Shown here: one piece after another, positions 33,581 to 42,588 of the stretch | Numbering within the stretch: the stretch's first letter is position 1 | Layout: the number at the start of each line of letters is the position of its first letter | Source of the DNA: CAZRKC01 sp964600665 | Lineage (GTDB): Bacteria; Bacillota; SLNR01 | NCBI GenBank assembly: GCA_964600665.1 | Contig: CAZRKC010000002.1 | Coordinates: 62,001 to 126,000, forward strand | DNA: 64,000 nt | Direction: 5' to 3' | Position numbers and translations under genes: made by a program | The notes under the pieces: model-generated | Database searches by the model: none | Told to the model about the DNA's origin: nothing | What the model saw: the letters and a program-made list of their open reading frames with translations, nothing else

Positions 33581-34490
33581 GCCCAATCTATCCGTTAATA
33601 TTGGTGGCATCCAAATGAAAAACCCGGTCATGACCGCTTCCGGTACATTTGGGTATGGCCATGAATATGTGGATTTTTATGATGTTAATCACCTGGGTGC
33701 TATCGTGGTCAAAGGGTTGACCTTCGAACCACGTCTGGGAAATAAAACTCCCCGGATTGCGGAAACACCAGCCGGCATTTTAAACTCCATCGGACTGCAG
33801 AATCCGGGGCTTGAGGGATTCATTCGCAATGAAGTACCCGATTTACAAAAGCTGACTGTACCGGTGATCGTGAATATATCCGGTAATACCATGGATGAAT
33901 ATGGTGAGATCGCACGGCGGTTGGATGATGTGGAGGGCATTGCCGGATTAGAAGTTAACATATCGTGCCCTAATGTAAAAAATGGGGGTTTGGCCTTCGG
34001 AACCGATGCTCGGGTTGCCTATGAGGTGTTGAGTCTGGTGCGGAAGTCCACTCATCTCCCCATTATTGCAAAGCTTTCACCCAATGTGACCAGCATCACC
34101 GATATTGCTCGCAGCGTGGAAGATGCTGGATCAGATGCTGTTTCGCTGATCAATACATTGCTCGGTATGGCAATTGATGTCCGCACCCGCAAACCATTGA
34201 TCGGAAATATCATGGGTGGATTATCCGGTCCTGCTGTCAAACCAGTCGCATTACGTATGGTGTGGCAAGTTGCCCAGACAGTACAGATTCCGGTGGTGGG
34301 CATGGGAGGGATATCCTGTGGAGATGATGCCGTCGAATTCTTTTTGGCAGGCGCAACTGCAGTTGCAGTGGGAACTGCCAGCTTCATCAATCCCCGCGCA
34401 CCGATGGATGTGGTCGAGGGAGTCGCAGGGTATATGAAAAACCAAGGCATGTTACGGATGAACGATCTGATCGGGAAAATCGTATTATAA
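33573..34490 (+). CDS. pyrD: Dihydroorotate dehydrogenase B, catalytic subunit
   Basis: 305 residues. FMN-containing catalytic subunit of the class 1B heterotetramer that oxidises dihydroorotate to orotate. The catalytic base Cys132 is in VNISCPNVKNGG; ASGTFGYG and LNSIGLQNPG mark the FMN and substrate regions, and GMGGISCGDDAVEF is the phosphate site. ATG 33573 follows GGGAGGTG. Pairing with pyrK shows NAD+ as final acceptor, suitable for an anaerobe. Confidence 0.96.
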   Translation: MTEPNLSVNIGGIQMKNPVMTASGTFGYGHEYVDFYDVNHLGAIVVKGLTFEPRLGNKTPRIAETPAGILNSIGLQNPGLEGFIRNEVPDLQKLTVPVIVNISGNTMDEYGEIARRLDDVEGIAGLEVNISCPNVKNGGLAFGTDARVAYEVLSLVRKSTHLPIIAKLSPNVTSITDIARSVEDAGSDAVSLINTLLGMAIDVRTRKPLIGNIMGGLSGPAVKPVALRMVWQVAQTVQIPVVGMGGISCGDDAVEFFLAGATAVAVGTASFINPRAPMDVVEGVAGYMKNQGMLRMNDLIGKIVL

Positions 34491-34513
34491 TTTTCTTCAA
34501 AAGGAGGGAGTCA

Positions 34514-34536
34514 GGACACGGGAATGTCCCTTGTCC
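34514..34536 (+). promoter_or_regulatory. Stem-loop between ribosome-binding site and start of pyrF
   Basis: GGACAcGGGA (34514-34523) pairs with TCCCtTGTCC (34527-34536) around a 3-nt loop ATG. A strong AAAGGAGGG (34500-34508) lies 35 nt before the pyrF ATG, too far unless this hairpin folds and shortens the distance. Confidence 0.5.
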
Positions 34537-34543
34537 GCCGCAT

Positions 34544-35266
34544 ATGCAGATAAAGGCCAATGAACGCATCATTACTGCTTTGGATGTATCCGATTACCAA
34601 CAGGCAACTGCATTAGTACACAGTTTAAAGGATGATGTGGGTTATTTCAAAGTCGGGATGGAACTCTACTACAGTGTCGGTCCTCGGGTGATCGAGATGA
34701 TTCGGGGAGAAGGGTGCAAAGTTTTTCTGGACCTTAAATTACATGATATCCCCAATACGGTCGCCCAAGCTGCAAAAGCACTGGCCAAAACCGGGGTGGA
34801 CATGATGAATGTGCATGTCAGCGGGGGCCGGGAGATGATGAAAAAAACAGTGGAAGCAGTTAGGTCACAAACTGATGCACCCCAACCGCTGTTGATTGGC
34901 GTAACCATCCTTACGAGTTTGGATCAGCAGGCGGTTACCGATGAGTTGGGTATGTCACGGTCGGTGGGAGAACAGGTGAAACACTGGGCGCTGATGGCAA
35001 AAGAGTGTGGATTGGATGGAGTGGTGGCCTCACCACAGGAGTTGGGCTTGATCCGGAGCGCGTGTGGCCCTGATTTTGTGACTGTTATCCCTGGTGTGCG
35101 CCCGGCCTGGTCTGAGAAGAATGATCAAAAACGAATCATGACACCCGCTGAAGCCATCAAAGCTGGGGCGACATACTTGGTGATCGGCAGGCCGATTACA
35201 AAAGCGGATGATCCGAAGTATGCAGCGCTCAAAATCATAAACGAAATCGAGGAGGCGTTAAGATGA
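34544..35266 (+). CDS. pyrF: Orotidine 5'-phosphate decarboxylase
   Basis: 240 residues, group I enzyme. Makes UMP from OMP. The catalytic Asp-Lys-Asp array is in FLDLKLHDIPNTV (near residue 62), and TVIPGVRP near 185 is the phosphate-binding region. ATG 34544 is the only start in frame after the upstream stop, yet its ribosome-binding site is 35 nt away with a stem-loop in between. The stop overlaps pyrE by four bases. Confidence 0.95.
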   Translation: MQIKANERIITALDVSDYQQATALVHSLKDDVGYFKVGMELYYSVGPRVIEMIRGEGCKVFLDLKLHDIPNTVAQAAKALAKTGVDMMNVHVSGGREMMKKTVEAVRSQTDAPQPLLIGVTILTSLDQQAVTDELGMSRSVGEQVKHWALMAKECGLDGVVASPQELGLIRSACGPDFVTVIPGVRPAWSEKNDQKRIMTPAEAIKAGATYLVIGRPITKADDPKYAALKIINEIEEALR

Positions 35267-35838
35267 CACAGACTGAGATCATGGATATTCTTAAAAAGAC
35301 GGGGGTTCTTATGGAAGGGCATTTTCGTTTGACCTCCGGTCGGCACAGTGGGCGGTACTTGCAATGCGCACAGGTGCTCCAGTATCCCAAGTACTCTGAG
35401 ATTATTGGCAAAGAGATTGCATCACGATTCAAAGATGCCGATATTGATACCGTCATCGGCCCGGCTTTAGGCGGGGTTATCATCGCGTATGAGGTCGCCC
35501 GCGCTCTTGGCGTCAAATCTCTTTTTACAGAACGTGAAGATGGCAAGATGAAGATGCGCCGTGGTTTTTGCATCAACGAAGGAGAAAAAGTTCTCGTGGT
35601 GGAAGATGTCATTACAACAGGCGGATCGGTCAACGAAGTGATGGAGATATTGGTGCAAGAAGGGGCACAAGTGGTCGGTGTGGGCGTGATCGTCGATCGA
35701 AGTGCTGGCAAAGTCAATTTTGGGGTGCCGACAGAGTCTTTGGTGTCATTGGATATTGAATCCTATTCACCTGCGGAATGTCCGTTGTGTCAGCAGGGCT
35801 TGCCGTTGGTTAAACCTGGAAGTCGAAAAACAGAGTAG
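35263..35838 (+). CDS. pyrE: Orotate phosphoribosyltransferase
   Basis: 191 residues. Joins orotate and PRPP to give OMP. The PRPP loop VLVVEDVITTGGSVNEVMEIL lies near residue 105; the flexible loop KSLFTEREDGKMKMRRGF and the N-terminal LTSGRHSGRYLQC are typical of the PyrE form found in Clostridia and archaea. It is the last gene of the operon; a convergent terminator follows. Confidence 0.95.
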   Translation: MTQTEIMDILKKTGVLMEGHFRLTSGRHSGRYLQCAQVLQYPKYSEIIGKEIASRFKDADIDTVIGPALGGVIIAYEVARALGVKSLFTEREDGKMKMRRGFCINEGEKVLVVEDVITTGGSVNEVMEILVQEGAQVVGVGVIVDRSAGKVNFGVPTESLVSLDIESYSPAECPLCQQGLPLVKPGSRKTE

Positions 35839-35848
35839 TCAAATCGTG

Positions 35849-35914
35849 AAAACCGGCGGTTGATATATTTCCCCGTGATACGAAGGGAATTTATCGCCGC
35901 CGGTTTTGTGTTTT
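35849..35914. terminator. Bidirectional terminator between pyrE and rqcH
   Basis: AAAACCGGCGG (35849-35859) pairs with CCGCCGGTTTT (35897-35907) with a 37-nt interior that adds a few pairs. A T-run on one side and an A-run on the other let it serve both the pyr operon (+) and rqcH (-). Confidence 0.75.
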
Positions 35915-37694
35915 ATCGGGTTCCTTCTTTTGCATCCATTGCAGGATCACAGGGTGTCACGATCAGCGTCTTTTGGTGGTCATAAATGACCATTCCTAAT
36001 CGTGCGCCGACGGGTTTACGAACATATCGACGCTTTGTGTAATCCACCGGAACTTTGCTGGCCAGTTTGGCTTGGCTATGGAAGGCGGCATAGGAGGCGG
36101 CGAGTTCCATGAGCGCGGAGGGAATTTCACCCTGTTGTCGGTGAGTGAGAATGACATGGGCACCGGGAATATCTTTTGCATGAAACCAGAGGTCGTCGGG
36201 ACGGGCTAACTTCATGGTCAAGAGGTCATTTTGCCGGTTATTTCGACCAATCAGGATACGCGCATCTGATCCGACTGATATTTCGATGGGTTTGGATAGG
36301 GCACTGGATGCTTTTTTCTTCCGGGTGCGATTCTTGACTTCTTTTACATATCCGGCCTCTGTCAGTTCATCGCGAATTTCTTGAAGGATTGCTGTTGTTG
36401 TGGCTTCCCGAATTGACAGTTCAATGGATTCAAGATACGCCAGTTCCTTTTTTGCACTGCTTTTCTGTTCTTCAAGATGGTGAACGCTATTTTTTGTCTT
36501 GGTATATCGTTTAAAATATGCTTGTGCATTTTCTTGCGGAGTCATCTGGGGATCCAGTATGACGGTGATCGGTTGGTCCGGATTGGTTCGGTAGTCGTAA
36601 CCCGTTACCGCTGGATCTCCTTTTTGGATATGATGCATATTCGCCAGAATGATCTCGCCATAAGCTCTCAGTGTGTCGGCTTTCTCACTGTCCAGTAAAG
36701 ACTCCTCTGCAATGCTGATTCGGTTAATGCACCGTTCCATGGCGTTTTGCGTGATTCGAAGCAGTTGATTGCGGAATTCCTCCTGACGGTCCGTCTGAGA
36801 CCAATGAATAAAGTAATGATCTAAAAGGGCATTCATCGTCGGAAACGATGTCTGCCAGTCTAAAGGATATTGAACCATGGGATAGGGGGCATACGCCAAC
36901 ACTTTGTGCTGATTGACTTCAACGGCTAAGTGGGGCTGATATAGATGCTGGTCCATATCCGCAAAAAAACTGGTGAAAGCCTGCCATAATCTGGATTTAT
37001 CGGGCAAGGTGGTGACTGCGGATCTGGATTCTGAATCCAAACCGCTGCGAGCGACAATTTCTCTTGCGGATAAAGGGCCGATCCCTTCAAACGCACCCAC
37101 GAGACTTTTGTCTAATCGTTCTGTCGATGGTCGTTGGTCGAGTTGATTCAAAAAAGAATCTTCAGTGCAGTTTAACGGATCTATCCGGTTCTGGGGAGGG
37201 GGCCATTGATATTGGGTTCCTGGCAATACCTCCCGAAGGCGACTGATACGATGGTTAATCCGGCGAATGCTGTCAATGATCAAACCGGTCTGCTGGTTGA
37301 TCAAGATGATGTTGCTGTGTTTGCCCATGACCTCCACGATTAAACTGAGGCGGACGGGGTGACCGGTTTCATCTTCTGCAGCAATATCCAATACTGCGAC
37401 CCGCTCCAGCTCATATTGGCGGATATCCAGTATACGCCCACCTTCCAGATGTTTACGCAAAAGCATGCAGAACATCGGGGGTGTCGTCGGGTTCTCAGGA
37501 TTTTCACTTGTAATATAAAGACTGCCGTGTTGTGGGTGAGCAGAGGCCAAAAGGCGGCGATTCTTACCGGCGGCATGAATCAGCAAACTGATTTCAAAAC
37601 GGGTGGGCTGGAAAATCTTCATCACCCGTCCGCCAGTCAGTTCACTTTTCAGTTCGTGGATAATTGCGCGTAGGGTCAGTGCATCGTATGCCAT
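35913..37694 (-). CDS. rqcH: Ribosome-associated quality control protein RqcH (NFACT family)
   Basis: 593 residues. Binds stalled 50S-peptidyl-tRNA complexes and adds C-terminal alanine tails that target the chain for degradation; older reports call homologues fibronectin-binding proteins. The N-terminal NFACT-N domain (YDALTLRAIIHELKSELTGGRV), helix-hairpin-helix and coiled-coil region (~350-440), and the C-terminal NFACT-R domain with DLWFHAKDIPGAHVIL are seen. The start is CAT 37692-37694, preceded on the minus strand by AAAGGAGGA. The longer frame (to 37730) begins outside this site. Its neighbours yicC and remA match the B. subtilis order. Confidence 0.93.
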   Translation of the reverse strand: MAYDALTLRAIIHELKSELTGGRVMKIFQPTRFEISLLIHAAGKNRRLLASAHPQHGSLYITSENPENPTTPPMFCMLLRKHLEGGRILDIRQYELERVAVLDIAAEDETGHPVRLSLIVEVMGKHSNIILINQQTGLIIDSIRRINHRISRLREVLPGTQYQWPPPQNRIDPLNCTEDSFLNQLDQRPSTERLDKSLVGAFEGIGPLSAREIVARSGLDSESRSAVTTLPDKSRLWQAFTSFFADMDQHLYQPHLAVEVNQHKVLAYAPYPMVQYPLDWQTSFPTMNALLDHYFIHWSQTDRQEEFRNQLLRITQNAMERCINRISIAEESLLDSEKADTLRAYGEIILANMHHIQKGDPAVTGYDYRTNPDQPITVILDPQMTPQENAQAYFKRYTKTKNSVHHLEEQKSSAKKELAYLESIELSIREATTTAILQEIRDELTEAGYVKEVKNRTRKKKASSALSKPIEISVGSDARILIGRNNRQNDLLTMKLARPDDLWFHAKDIPGAHVILTHRQQGEIPSALMELAASYAAFHSQAKLASKVPVDYTKRRYVRKPVGARLGMVIYDHQKTLIVTPCDPAMDAKEGTR

Positions 37695-37720
37695 CGGTAT
37701 TCCTCCTTTATGACACACCA

Positions 37721-37750
37721 AGTATACCATCTAAGTGATTTTCCAGTCAA
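37721..37750 (-). promoter_or_regulatory. Promoter of rqcH
   Basis: On the minus strand: TTGACT (37750-37745), 18-nt spacer, TATACT (37726-37721). Confidence 0.65.
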
Positions 37751-37896
37751 TTAGGGTGAAAATATCCGAAAATCGGAGAAAACGGGCAGGAAAAGGAGCA
37801 TAGTATCGCTAATATTACCAGAAAATAATCAATGGCCTGGAGAAGACACGAGATTCCCACATCATCGCATAAAAATGACGAGGGGGCGCAAAGGTT

Positions 37897-39054
37897 TTGA
37901 AACGAGCAGAACGTATCGAAAAGCTTCCACCATATCTGTTTGCTGAAATCGATCGAAAGAAGGCTGAAGCTAAAGCCAAAGGGGTGGATTTAATCCATAT
38001 CGGGGTCGGTGACCCGGACCAACCGACACCCGAATCTGTGGTCGCAGAACTGCTTCGAGCAGGGGCTGATCCAGCTCTGCGGCATTATCCCGAATCCGTT
38101 GGACTGGGTGAATTCCGGCAAGCAGCGGCTGCGTGGTATGAAAAGACATTCCATGTAACAGTGGATCCGAAAACAGAAGTGACGGCATTGATCGGTTCTA
38201 AAGAAGGGCTGTCGCAGGTTTGCTTGGCCTTCTTGAATCCGGGGGATTATGCACTGGTACCAGACCCGGCGTATCCAGCATATCAAAGTGGTGTGATCCT
38301 CTCTGGAGGGATCCCGTTTCCGATGCCCTTGCTGGAGGCAAATGGATTTTTACCGGTACTGGACGATATACCGGTTGAAATTGCGGATAAAGCAAAATTG
38401 ATGTTCCTCAACTATCCCAATAATCCCACAGCCGGTGTTGCAAATCGCGCGTTCTTTGAAAAAGTTGTTCAATTCGCAAAAAAACATGACATTATTGTTT
38501 GTCACGATTTTGCCTATGGAACGATGACTTTTGATGGCTATCAAGCACCGAGTTTTCTGTCTGTTGAGGGTGCGAAAGATGTTGGGATCGAATTTAATTC
38601 AATGTCGAAACCATTTAATATGACAGGATGGCGGATTGGTTTTGCAATGGGGAATTCCGACGTGATCAAAGGCATCGCTGCTGTTAAATCCAATGTGGAT
38701 TCCGGACAGTTTAACCCCATCCAGAAAGCAGCCATCGCCGCATTTGCGCTACCGGAAAGCCATTATGCCCAAATGAATGCGCTCTATGTGAGGCGGCGAG
38801 ACTTTCTCGTGGATGGTCTAAATGAGTTAGGGTGGAAGATCAAAAAACCGCAAGCCACCTTCTACCTTTGGGTACCGGTACCGGAAGGATATACATCATC
38901 AAGTTTTGCTGCAAAACTACTGGATGATGCTGGGATTATCGTCGGTCCTGGCAATGGGTATGGTGAATATGGGGAAGGATATTTCCGGGTTGCCTTGACT
39001 ATCGACGAGGCCCGGATGAAGGAAGCACTTGAGCGGATCAAGCAGGTAATGTAG
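37897..39054 (+). CDS. dapL: LL-diaminopimelate aminotransferase (class I aminotransferase)
   Basis: 385 residues, fold type I PLP enzyme. Motifs seen: HIGVGDPDQPTPESVV near residue 31, LNYPNNPTAG near 170, CHDFAYGTMTF near 205, and the PLP lysine in NSMSKPFNMTGWRIGF near 235. The last block, with MTGWRIGF and KSNVDSGQFNPIQ, is typical of DapL, which makes LL-diaminopimelate in one step from tetrahydrodipicolinate. That fits a cell wall built with a DAP-specific MurE. A related aminotransferase with another substrate cannot be fully excluded. TTG 37897 start, with AGGGGG about 10 nt upstream. Confidence 0.82.
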   Translation: MKRAERIEKLPPYLFAEIDRKKAEAKAKGVDLIHIGVGDPDQPTPESVVAELLRAGADPALRHYPESVGLGEFRQAAAAWYEKTFHVTVDPKTEVTALIGSKEGLSQVCLAFLNPGDYALVPDPAYPAYQSGVILSGGIPFPMPLLEANGFLPVLDDIPVEIADKAKLMFLNYPNNPTAGVANRAFFEKVVQFAKKHDIIVCHDFAYGTMTFDGYQAPSFLSVEGAKDVGIEFNSMSKPFNMTGWRIGFAMGNSDVIKGIAAVKSNVDSGQFNPIQKAAIAAFALPESHYAQMNALYVRRRDFLVDGLNELGWKIKKPQATFYLWVPVPEGYTSSSFAAKLLDDAGIIVGPGNGYGEYGEGYFRVALTIDEARMKEALERIKQVM

Positions 39055-39095
39055 GCAGTTCATTTCGTAACCTGTAATGAATTGAGGGTGATTCA

Positions 39096-39974
39096 ATGGC
39101 GATCAGCATGACTGGATTCGGACAGGCCAGTTCTCAGAGTGATTTATGGTTAGTATCGGTTCAGATAAAATCCGTCAACCATCGTTACTGTGAAGTCTTG
39201 ACACGGATGCCCCGCCAGTATATGATTCTGGAAGACCGGATCCGTAAGATTATTACCGAGACCGCAATCCGGGGGCGTTTTGAAGTTGGCATCAATATTG
39301 AACCCGGTGTCAAGCGCAGCAAACAGTTGAAATTAGACAAGGCACTAGCCCGGGGCTATCTGGATGCATTAGCTGCCCTGGCGGACTCGCTGGATATTCC
39401 GAACCAGGTCAATGCCGTGGTGCTGGCTGGTTTTCCGGATGTACTCAATGCAGAAGATCCTGATGAAGACTGGGAGCAACTATGGGCTGAACTGGAACCA
39501 GTCATCCATCAAGCATTGGCCGCTTTGCATCAGATGCGTGAGACTGAAGGCAATGCTTTAGCGATAGATATTCGGACCCGGGCAGCCGAAATCACCCTGG
39601 TATCGGAAACCGTGGCGGAACGGAGTCCCATGGTGGCCGCGGAATATCGGGATCGTCTTCAGATAAGACTTGCGGCGATGCTGGCCAATGTGCCGGTGGA
39701 TGAAAACCGGATCATCATGGAAGCGGCACTTTTTGCAGATAAAAGCAACATCACTGAAGAGGTGGTGCGTTTGAAGAGTCATATCAAGCAGTTAGAGATC
39801 ATTCTTACGAAGGAAAAAGAAGTGGGTAAAAAGTTGGATTTTCTGGTACAGGAAATGAACCGAGAAATCAACACCATGGGTTCCAAATCTGCTGACACCC
39901 TGATTGCCCAGCAAATCGTCGTCATGAAAGCCGAGCTGGAGAAAATCCGGGAGCAGGTACAAAACCTGGTATAA
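39096..39974 (+). CDS. yicC: YicC-family endoribonuclease
   Basis: 292 residues, standard length. N-terminal MAISMTGFGQAS and SVNHRYCEV are the YicC-N signature, and the C-terminal DUF1732 segment KLDFLVQEMNREINTMGSKS is seen near residue 250. E. coli YicC is an endoribonuclease that cleaves RNA, and B. subtilis YloC is its homologue. It starts the yicC-remA-gmk-rpoZ-coaBC-priA series, separated by only a few bases from remA. Confidence 0.92.
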   Translation: MAISMTGFGQASSQSDLWLVSVQIKSVNHRYCEVLTRMPRQYMILEDRIRKIITETAIRGRFEVGINIEPGVKRSKQLKLDKALARGYLDALAALADSLDIPNQVNAVVLAGFPDVLNAEDPDEDWEQLWAELEPVIHQALAALHQMRETEGNALAIDIRTRAAEITLVSETVAERSPMVAAEYRDRLQIRLAAMLANVPVDENRIIMEAALFADKSNITEEVVRLKSHIKQLEIILTKEKEVGKKLDFLVQEMNREINTMGSKSADTLIAQQIVVMKAELEKIREQVQNLV

Positions 39975-40002
39975 ATCAATGCAAATCAGAGGAGGAGAAA
40001 TG

Positions 40003-40272
40003 ATGGACATTAAATTGATCAATATTGGTTTTGGAAACATTGTGTCTGCCAACCGGATCATTGCAATCGTTAGCCCGGAATCGGCCCCGATCAAACGAAT
40101 CATCCAGGAAGCCAGAGATCATGGCCGCCTGATCGATGCAACCTACGGTCGACGGACTCGTGCAGTTGTGATCACAGACAGCGATCATGTGGTGCTGTCC
40201 GCAGTTCAACCGGAAACGGTCGCCCACCGTCTGGCTACAAAAGATGCCCATGAACCAGACCCGAGTAACTGA
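40003..40272 (+). CDS. remA: Extracellular matrix regulatory protein RemA
   Basis: 89 residues, DUF370. In B. subtilis RemA is a DNA-binding activator of biofilm matrix operons and osmoprotectant genes and forms ring-shaped oligomers. Diagnostic sequence: IGFGNIVSANRIIAIVSPESAPIKR and DATYGRRTRAVVITDSDHV. ATG 40003 is preferred (5 nt after GGAGGAG); ATG 40000 is directly in front. Its role here is inferred from the family. Confidence 0.93.
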   Translation: MDIKLINIGFGNIVSANRIIAIVSPESAPIKRIIQEARDHGRLIDATYGRRTRAVVITDSDHVVLSAVQPETVAHRLATKDAHEPDPSN

Positions 40273-40280
40273 GATAATTC

Positions 40281-40886
40281 ATGAATAATGGTTTGATGCT
40301 GATTGTATCCGGTCCGTCGGGCTCAGGGAAGGATACGTTGATCAGCCATCTAATGAACGAGCTTGATCATATTAAATATTCCATTTCGGCGACGACTCGA
40401 GCGCCGCGGGACAATGAGGTAGACGGTGTCAGTTATTTCTTTGTAGATAAAGCCGAATTCCAGGCTATGATCGACCAAGGGGACCTATTGGAGTGGGCAA
40501 AAATCTATGATGACTACTACGGCACACCGCGTCGGTATGTTTCCGAAGCCATTGCACAAGGGTATGATGTGATTTTGAAAATTGATGTCCAGGGGGCTGG
40601 GAAGTTGCGAGCTACTGGCGAGGACGGTGTGTTCATTTTTATCGCACCGCCCAGCATGGAGGAGCTAAAAAGGCGAATCGTCGCCAGAGGGACGGAATCT
40701 CCCGCAGCGGTTGACAAACGGTTTCGTACTGCTGTTGGCGAGATCCAGGAAGGCCGCTCATATGACTATATCGTCATCAATGAAGAGATTCCCCATGCAG
40801 TGGAACAACTGAAAGCGATTATCTTGGCCGAGAAATGCCGGGTCAAGAACCAGCAGCATCTTTTTGATGTACTGATCGAAGATTGA
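40281..40886 (+). CDS. gmk: Guanylate kinase
   Basis: 201 residues. Phosphorylates GMP to GDP. The P-loop is GPSGSGKDT (residues ~11-19; Asp replaces the more common Gly before Thr), and GMP-binding residues are in SATTRAPRDNEVDGVSYFF. YGTPRRYV and the lid region ARGTESPAAVDKR complete the match. It lies 8 nt after remA, the conserved order in Bacillota. Confidence 0.96.
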   Translation: MNNGLMLIVSGPSGSGKDTLISHLMNELDHIKYSISATTRAPRDNEVDGVSYFFVDKAEFQAMIDQGDLLEWAKIYDDYYGTPRRYVSEAIAQGYDVILKIDVQGAGKLRATGEDGVFIFIAPPSMEELKRRIVARGTESPAAVDKRFRTAVGEIQEGRSYDYIVINEEIPHAVEQLKAIILAEKCRVKNQQHLFDVLIED

Positions 40887-40914
40887 TCGATTAGAAATTC
40901 TGGAGGAATGACGG

Positions 40915-41121
40915 ATGATTAATCCCCCGTTGGATGAGCTATTAAAAAAAGTAGACAGCAAGTACACTTTGGTGGTAGTAGCAGCAAAACGAGCCCGGCA
41001 ATTAATGCAGGGTGAAGAACCTAAAATTCATGTCAAAAGCGGGAAAATGGTTACGGTTGCCCTTCATGAGATTGATCAAGGGTTGGTTGAATTCGAAAGA
41101 ACCAAAGTTGGGATCAAATAG
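40915..41121 (+). CDS. rpoZ: RNA polymerase omega subunit
   Basis: 68 residues. Small subunit that helps assemble the beta' subunit. MINPPLDELLKKVDSKYTLVV and AAKRARQL are the family hallmarks. It lies between gmk and coaBC as in B. subtilis. Confidence 0.94.
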   Translation: MINPPLDELLKKVDSKYTLVVVAAKRARQLMQGEEPKIHVKSGKMVTVALHEIDQGLVEFERTKVGIK

Positions 41122-41142
41122 GCGCCTCTAGGAGTGATGGCA

Positions 41143-42357
41143 ATGAGCAATCGGGAGGTTTTCCGGGGGAAAACCATTGTTTTTGGTGTAACAGGGTGCA
41201 TTGCGGCATATAAAGCCGCCGACATTGTGAGTCGACTGAAGAAGCTGGGACCGGATATTCACGTAATCATGACGGAATCGGCCACGGAACTGGTCCAACC
41301 GATTACCTTCCAGACTTTATCTCAGAATCCAGTCCATACCCACATGTGGGAAGCCCCAAAGAAGTGGAATGTCGAGCACATTGGTCTGGCAGATAGCGCA
41401 GACTTGTTCATGATCGTACCGGCAACTGCCAATATCATCGGGAAAATGGCTAATGGCATCGCCGACGATATGCTATCAACAACTGTATTGGCGGTCAAAG
41501 CGCCGGTGCTGATCGCACCGGCTATGAATGCAAAAATGTATGATAATTCCATTGTGCAGGAAAATTTGGAGAAACTTCGACGGCATGGTTATCATATCAT
41601 CGAACCAGATACCGGCTATCTCGCCTGTGGATATGAAGGGAAGGGACGCCTGCCGGATGCGGATGCGATTATCGATGCTGCTGCTGATTTACTGGCAATG
41701 AAACAGGATTTAAGTGGCTATAAAGTCCTTGTTACTGCCGGTCCGACTTGGGAACATCTTGATCCCGTCCGGCATTTGTCAAATCCCTCCACGGGTAAAA
41801 TGGGCTATGCTGTGGCCGAAGAAGCGCGGGATCGCGGGGCTGAAGTGGTTTTGATCACCGGTCCTACCATGCTCCCGGCACCAGCAGGGATGGAAGTGAT
41901 TCGCATCGTAAGCGCCCTGGATATGTATGATGCGGTCATGACTTATTTTGATGCAGCAGATATTGTCATCAAAAGTGCTGCAGTAGCAGATTATCGACCG
42001 GCGAAGGTGTCAGAGCAGAAAATCAAGAAACTGGATGATCAAATGGTGGTGGTCATGGAGCGTAATCCCGATATCCTCTTTGAGTTGGGACAGAAAAAGG
42101 GGGATAAGGTTTTAGTGGGATTTGCCGCTGAAACCAATGATTTGCTACAGAATGCGACGATCAAGATCAACAAGAAGAATTTGGATTTTGTTATCGCCAA
42201 TGATGTGACCCGTGAGGGAGCCGGCTTTGGTACAGATACCAATATTGTCAAGATCATCAATCGTGATGGTCGCATCGAAGAGATTCCGAAAATGTCAAAA
42301 AAGGATGTTGCAAAAATTGTGATCGATAAGATCATTCCATTGTTGAAGGGAAAATAA
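41143..42357 (+). CDS. coaBC: Bifunctional phosphopantothenoylcysteine synthetase/decarboxylase
   Basis: 404 residues, two steps of coenzyme A synthesis. N-terminal CoaC flavoprotein: FGVTGCIAAYKAADIVSRL, the catalytic His in NVEHIGLADSADL, PAMNAKMYDN, and the Cys of DTGYLACGYEGKGRLPD. C-terminal CoaB: VTAGPTWEHLDPVRHLSNPSTGKMGYA and AAVADYRP. ATG 41143 is 8 nt after AGGAG; earlier GTG 41134 and ATG 41137 overlap or nearly touch it. An insertion-sequence remnant follows. Confidence 0.95.
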   Translation: MSNREVFRGKTIVFGVTGCIAAYKAADIVSRLKKLGPDIHVIMTESATELVQPITFQTLSQNPVHTHMWEAPKKWNVEHIGLADSADLFMIVPATANIIGKMANGIADDMLSTTVLAVKAPVLIAPAMNAKMYDNSIVQENLEKLRRHGYHIIEPDTGYLACGYEGKGRLPDADAIIDAAADLLAMKQDLSGYKVLVTAGPTWEHLDPVRHLSNPSTGKMGYAVAEEARDRGAEVVLITGPTMLPAPAGMEVIRIVSALDMYDAVMTYFDAADIVIKSAAVADYRPAKVSEQKIKKLDDQMVVVMERNPDILFELGQKKGDKVLVGFAAETNDLLQNATIKINKKNLDFVIANDVTREGAGFGTDTNIVKIINRDGRIEEIPKMSKKDVAKIVIDKIIPLLKGK

Positions 42358-42393
42358 TCCCGGTGACGAACATCTTCCTGAATCTAAATTGAG

Positions 42394-42588
42394 TCACCAA
42401 AGGTAGACTCGACAATTCAATATATGGTACGGCTGGGGTGCTTGCCTCCGGTAATCTGCCGGGGATAAGCATCCCAATCCTTTGTGTAGCCGATTGTTAT
42501 TGCAAAAATCAAAGTACGAATGAATATAGCCAATCAATTGATCCATACTGGCAAAGGTTTGACCGTAAAACATTTCAGAGTTGAGAGT
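42394..42588 (-). pseudogene. IS3-family transposase (OrfB/rve) C-terminal remnant
   Basis: On the minus strand a 64-codon stretch reads TLNSEMFYGQTFASMDQLIG, then a YIHSYFDFCNNNRLHKGLG segment, then SPADYRRQ, the C-terminal integrase-core signature of IS3-family transposases (catalytic-Glu region and the NNxRxHxxLxxxSPxxYR tail). A stop (TAG) stands immediately upstream where the preceding FF/FW-S would be expected, and no catalytic DDE upstream part is found in any frame. The remaining ~230 nt to the priA start are non-coding; I see no intact terminal inverted repeats or target duplication. It is a decayed copy in the only large gap of the gmk-priA block. Confidence 0.8.
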
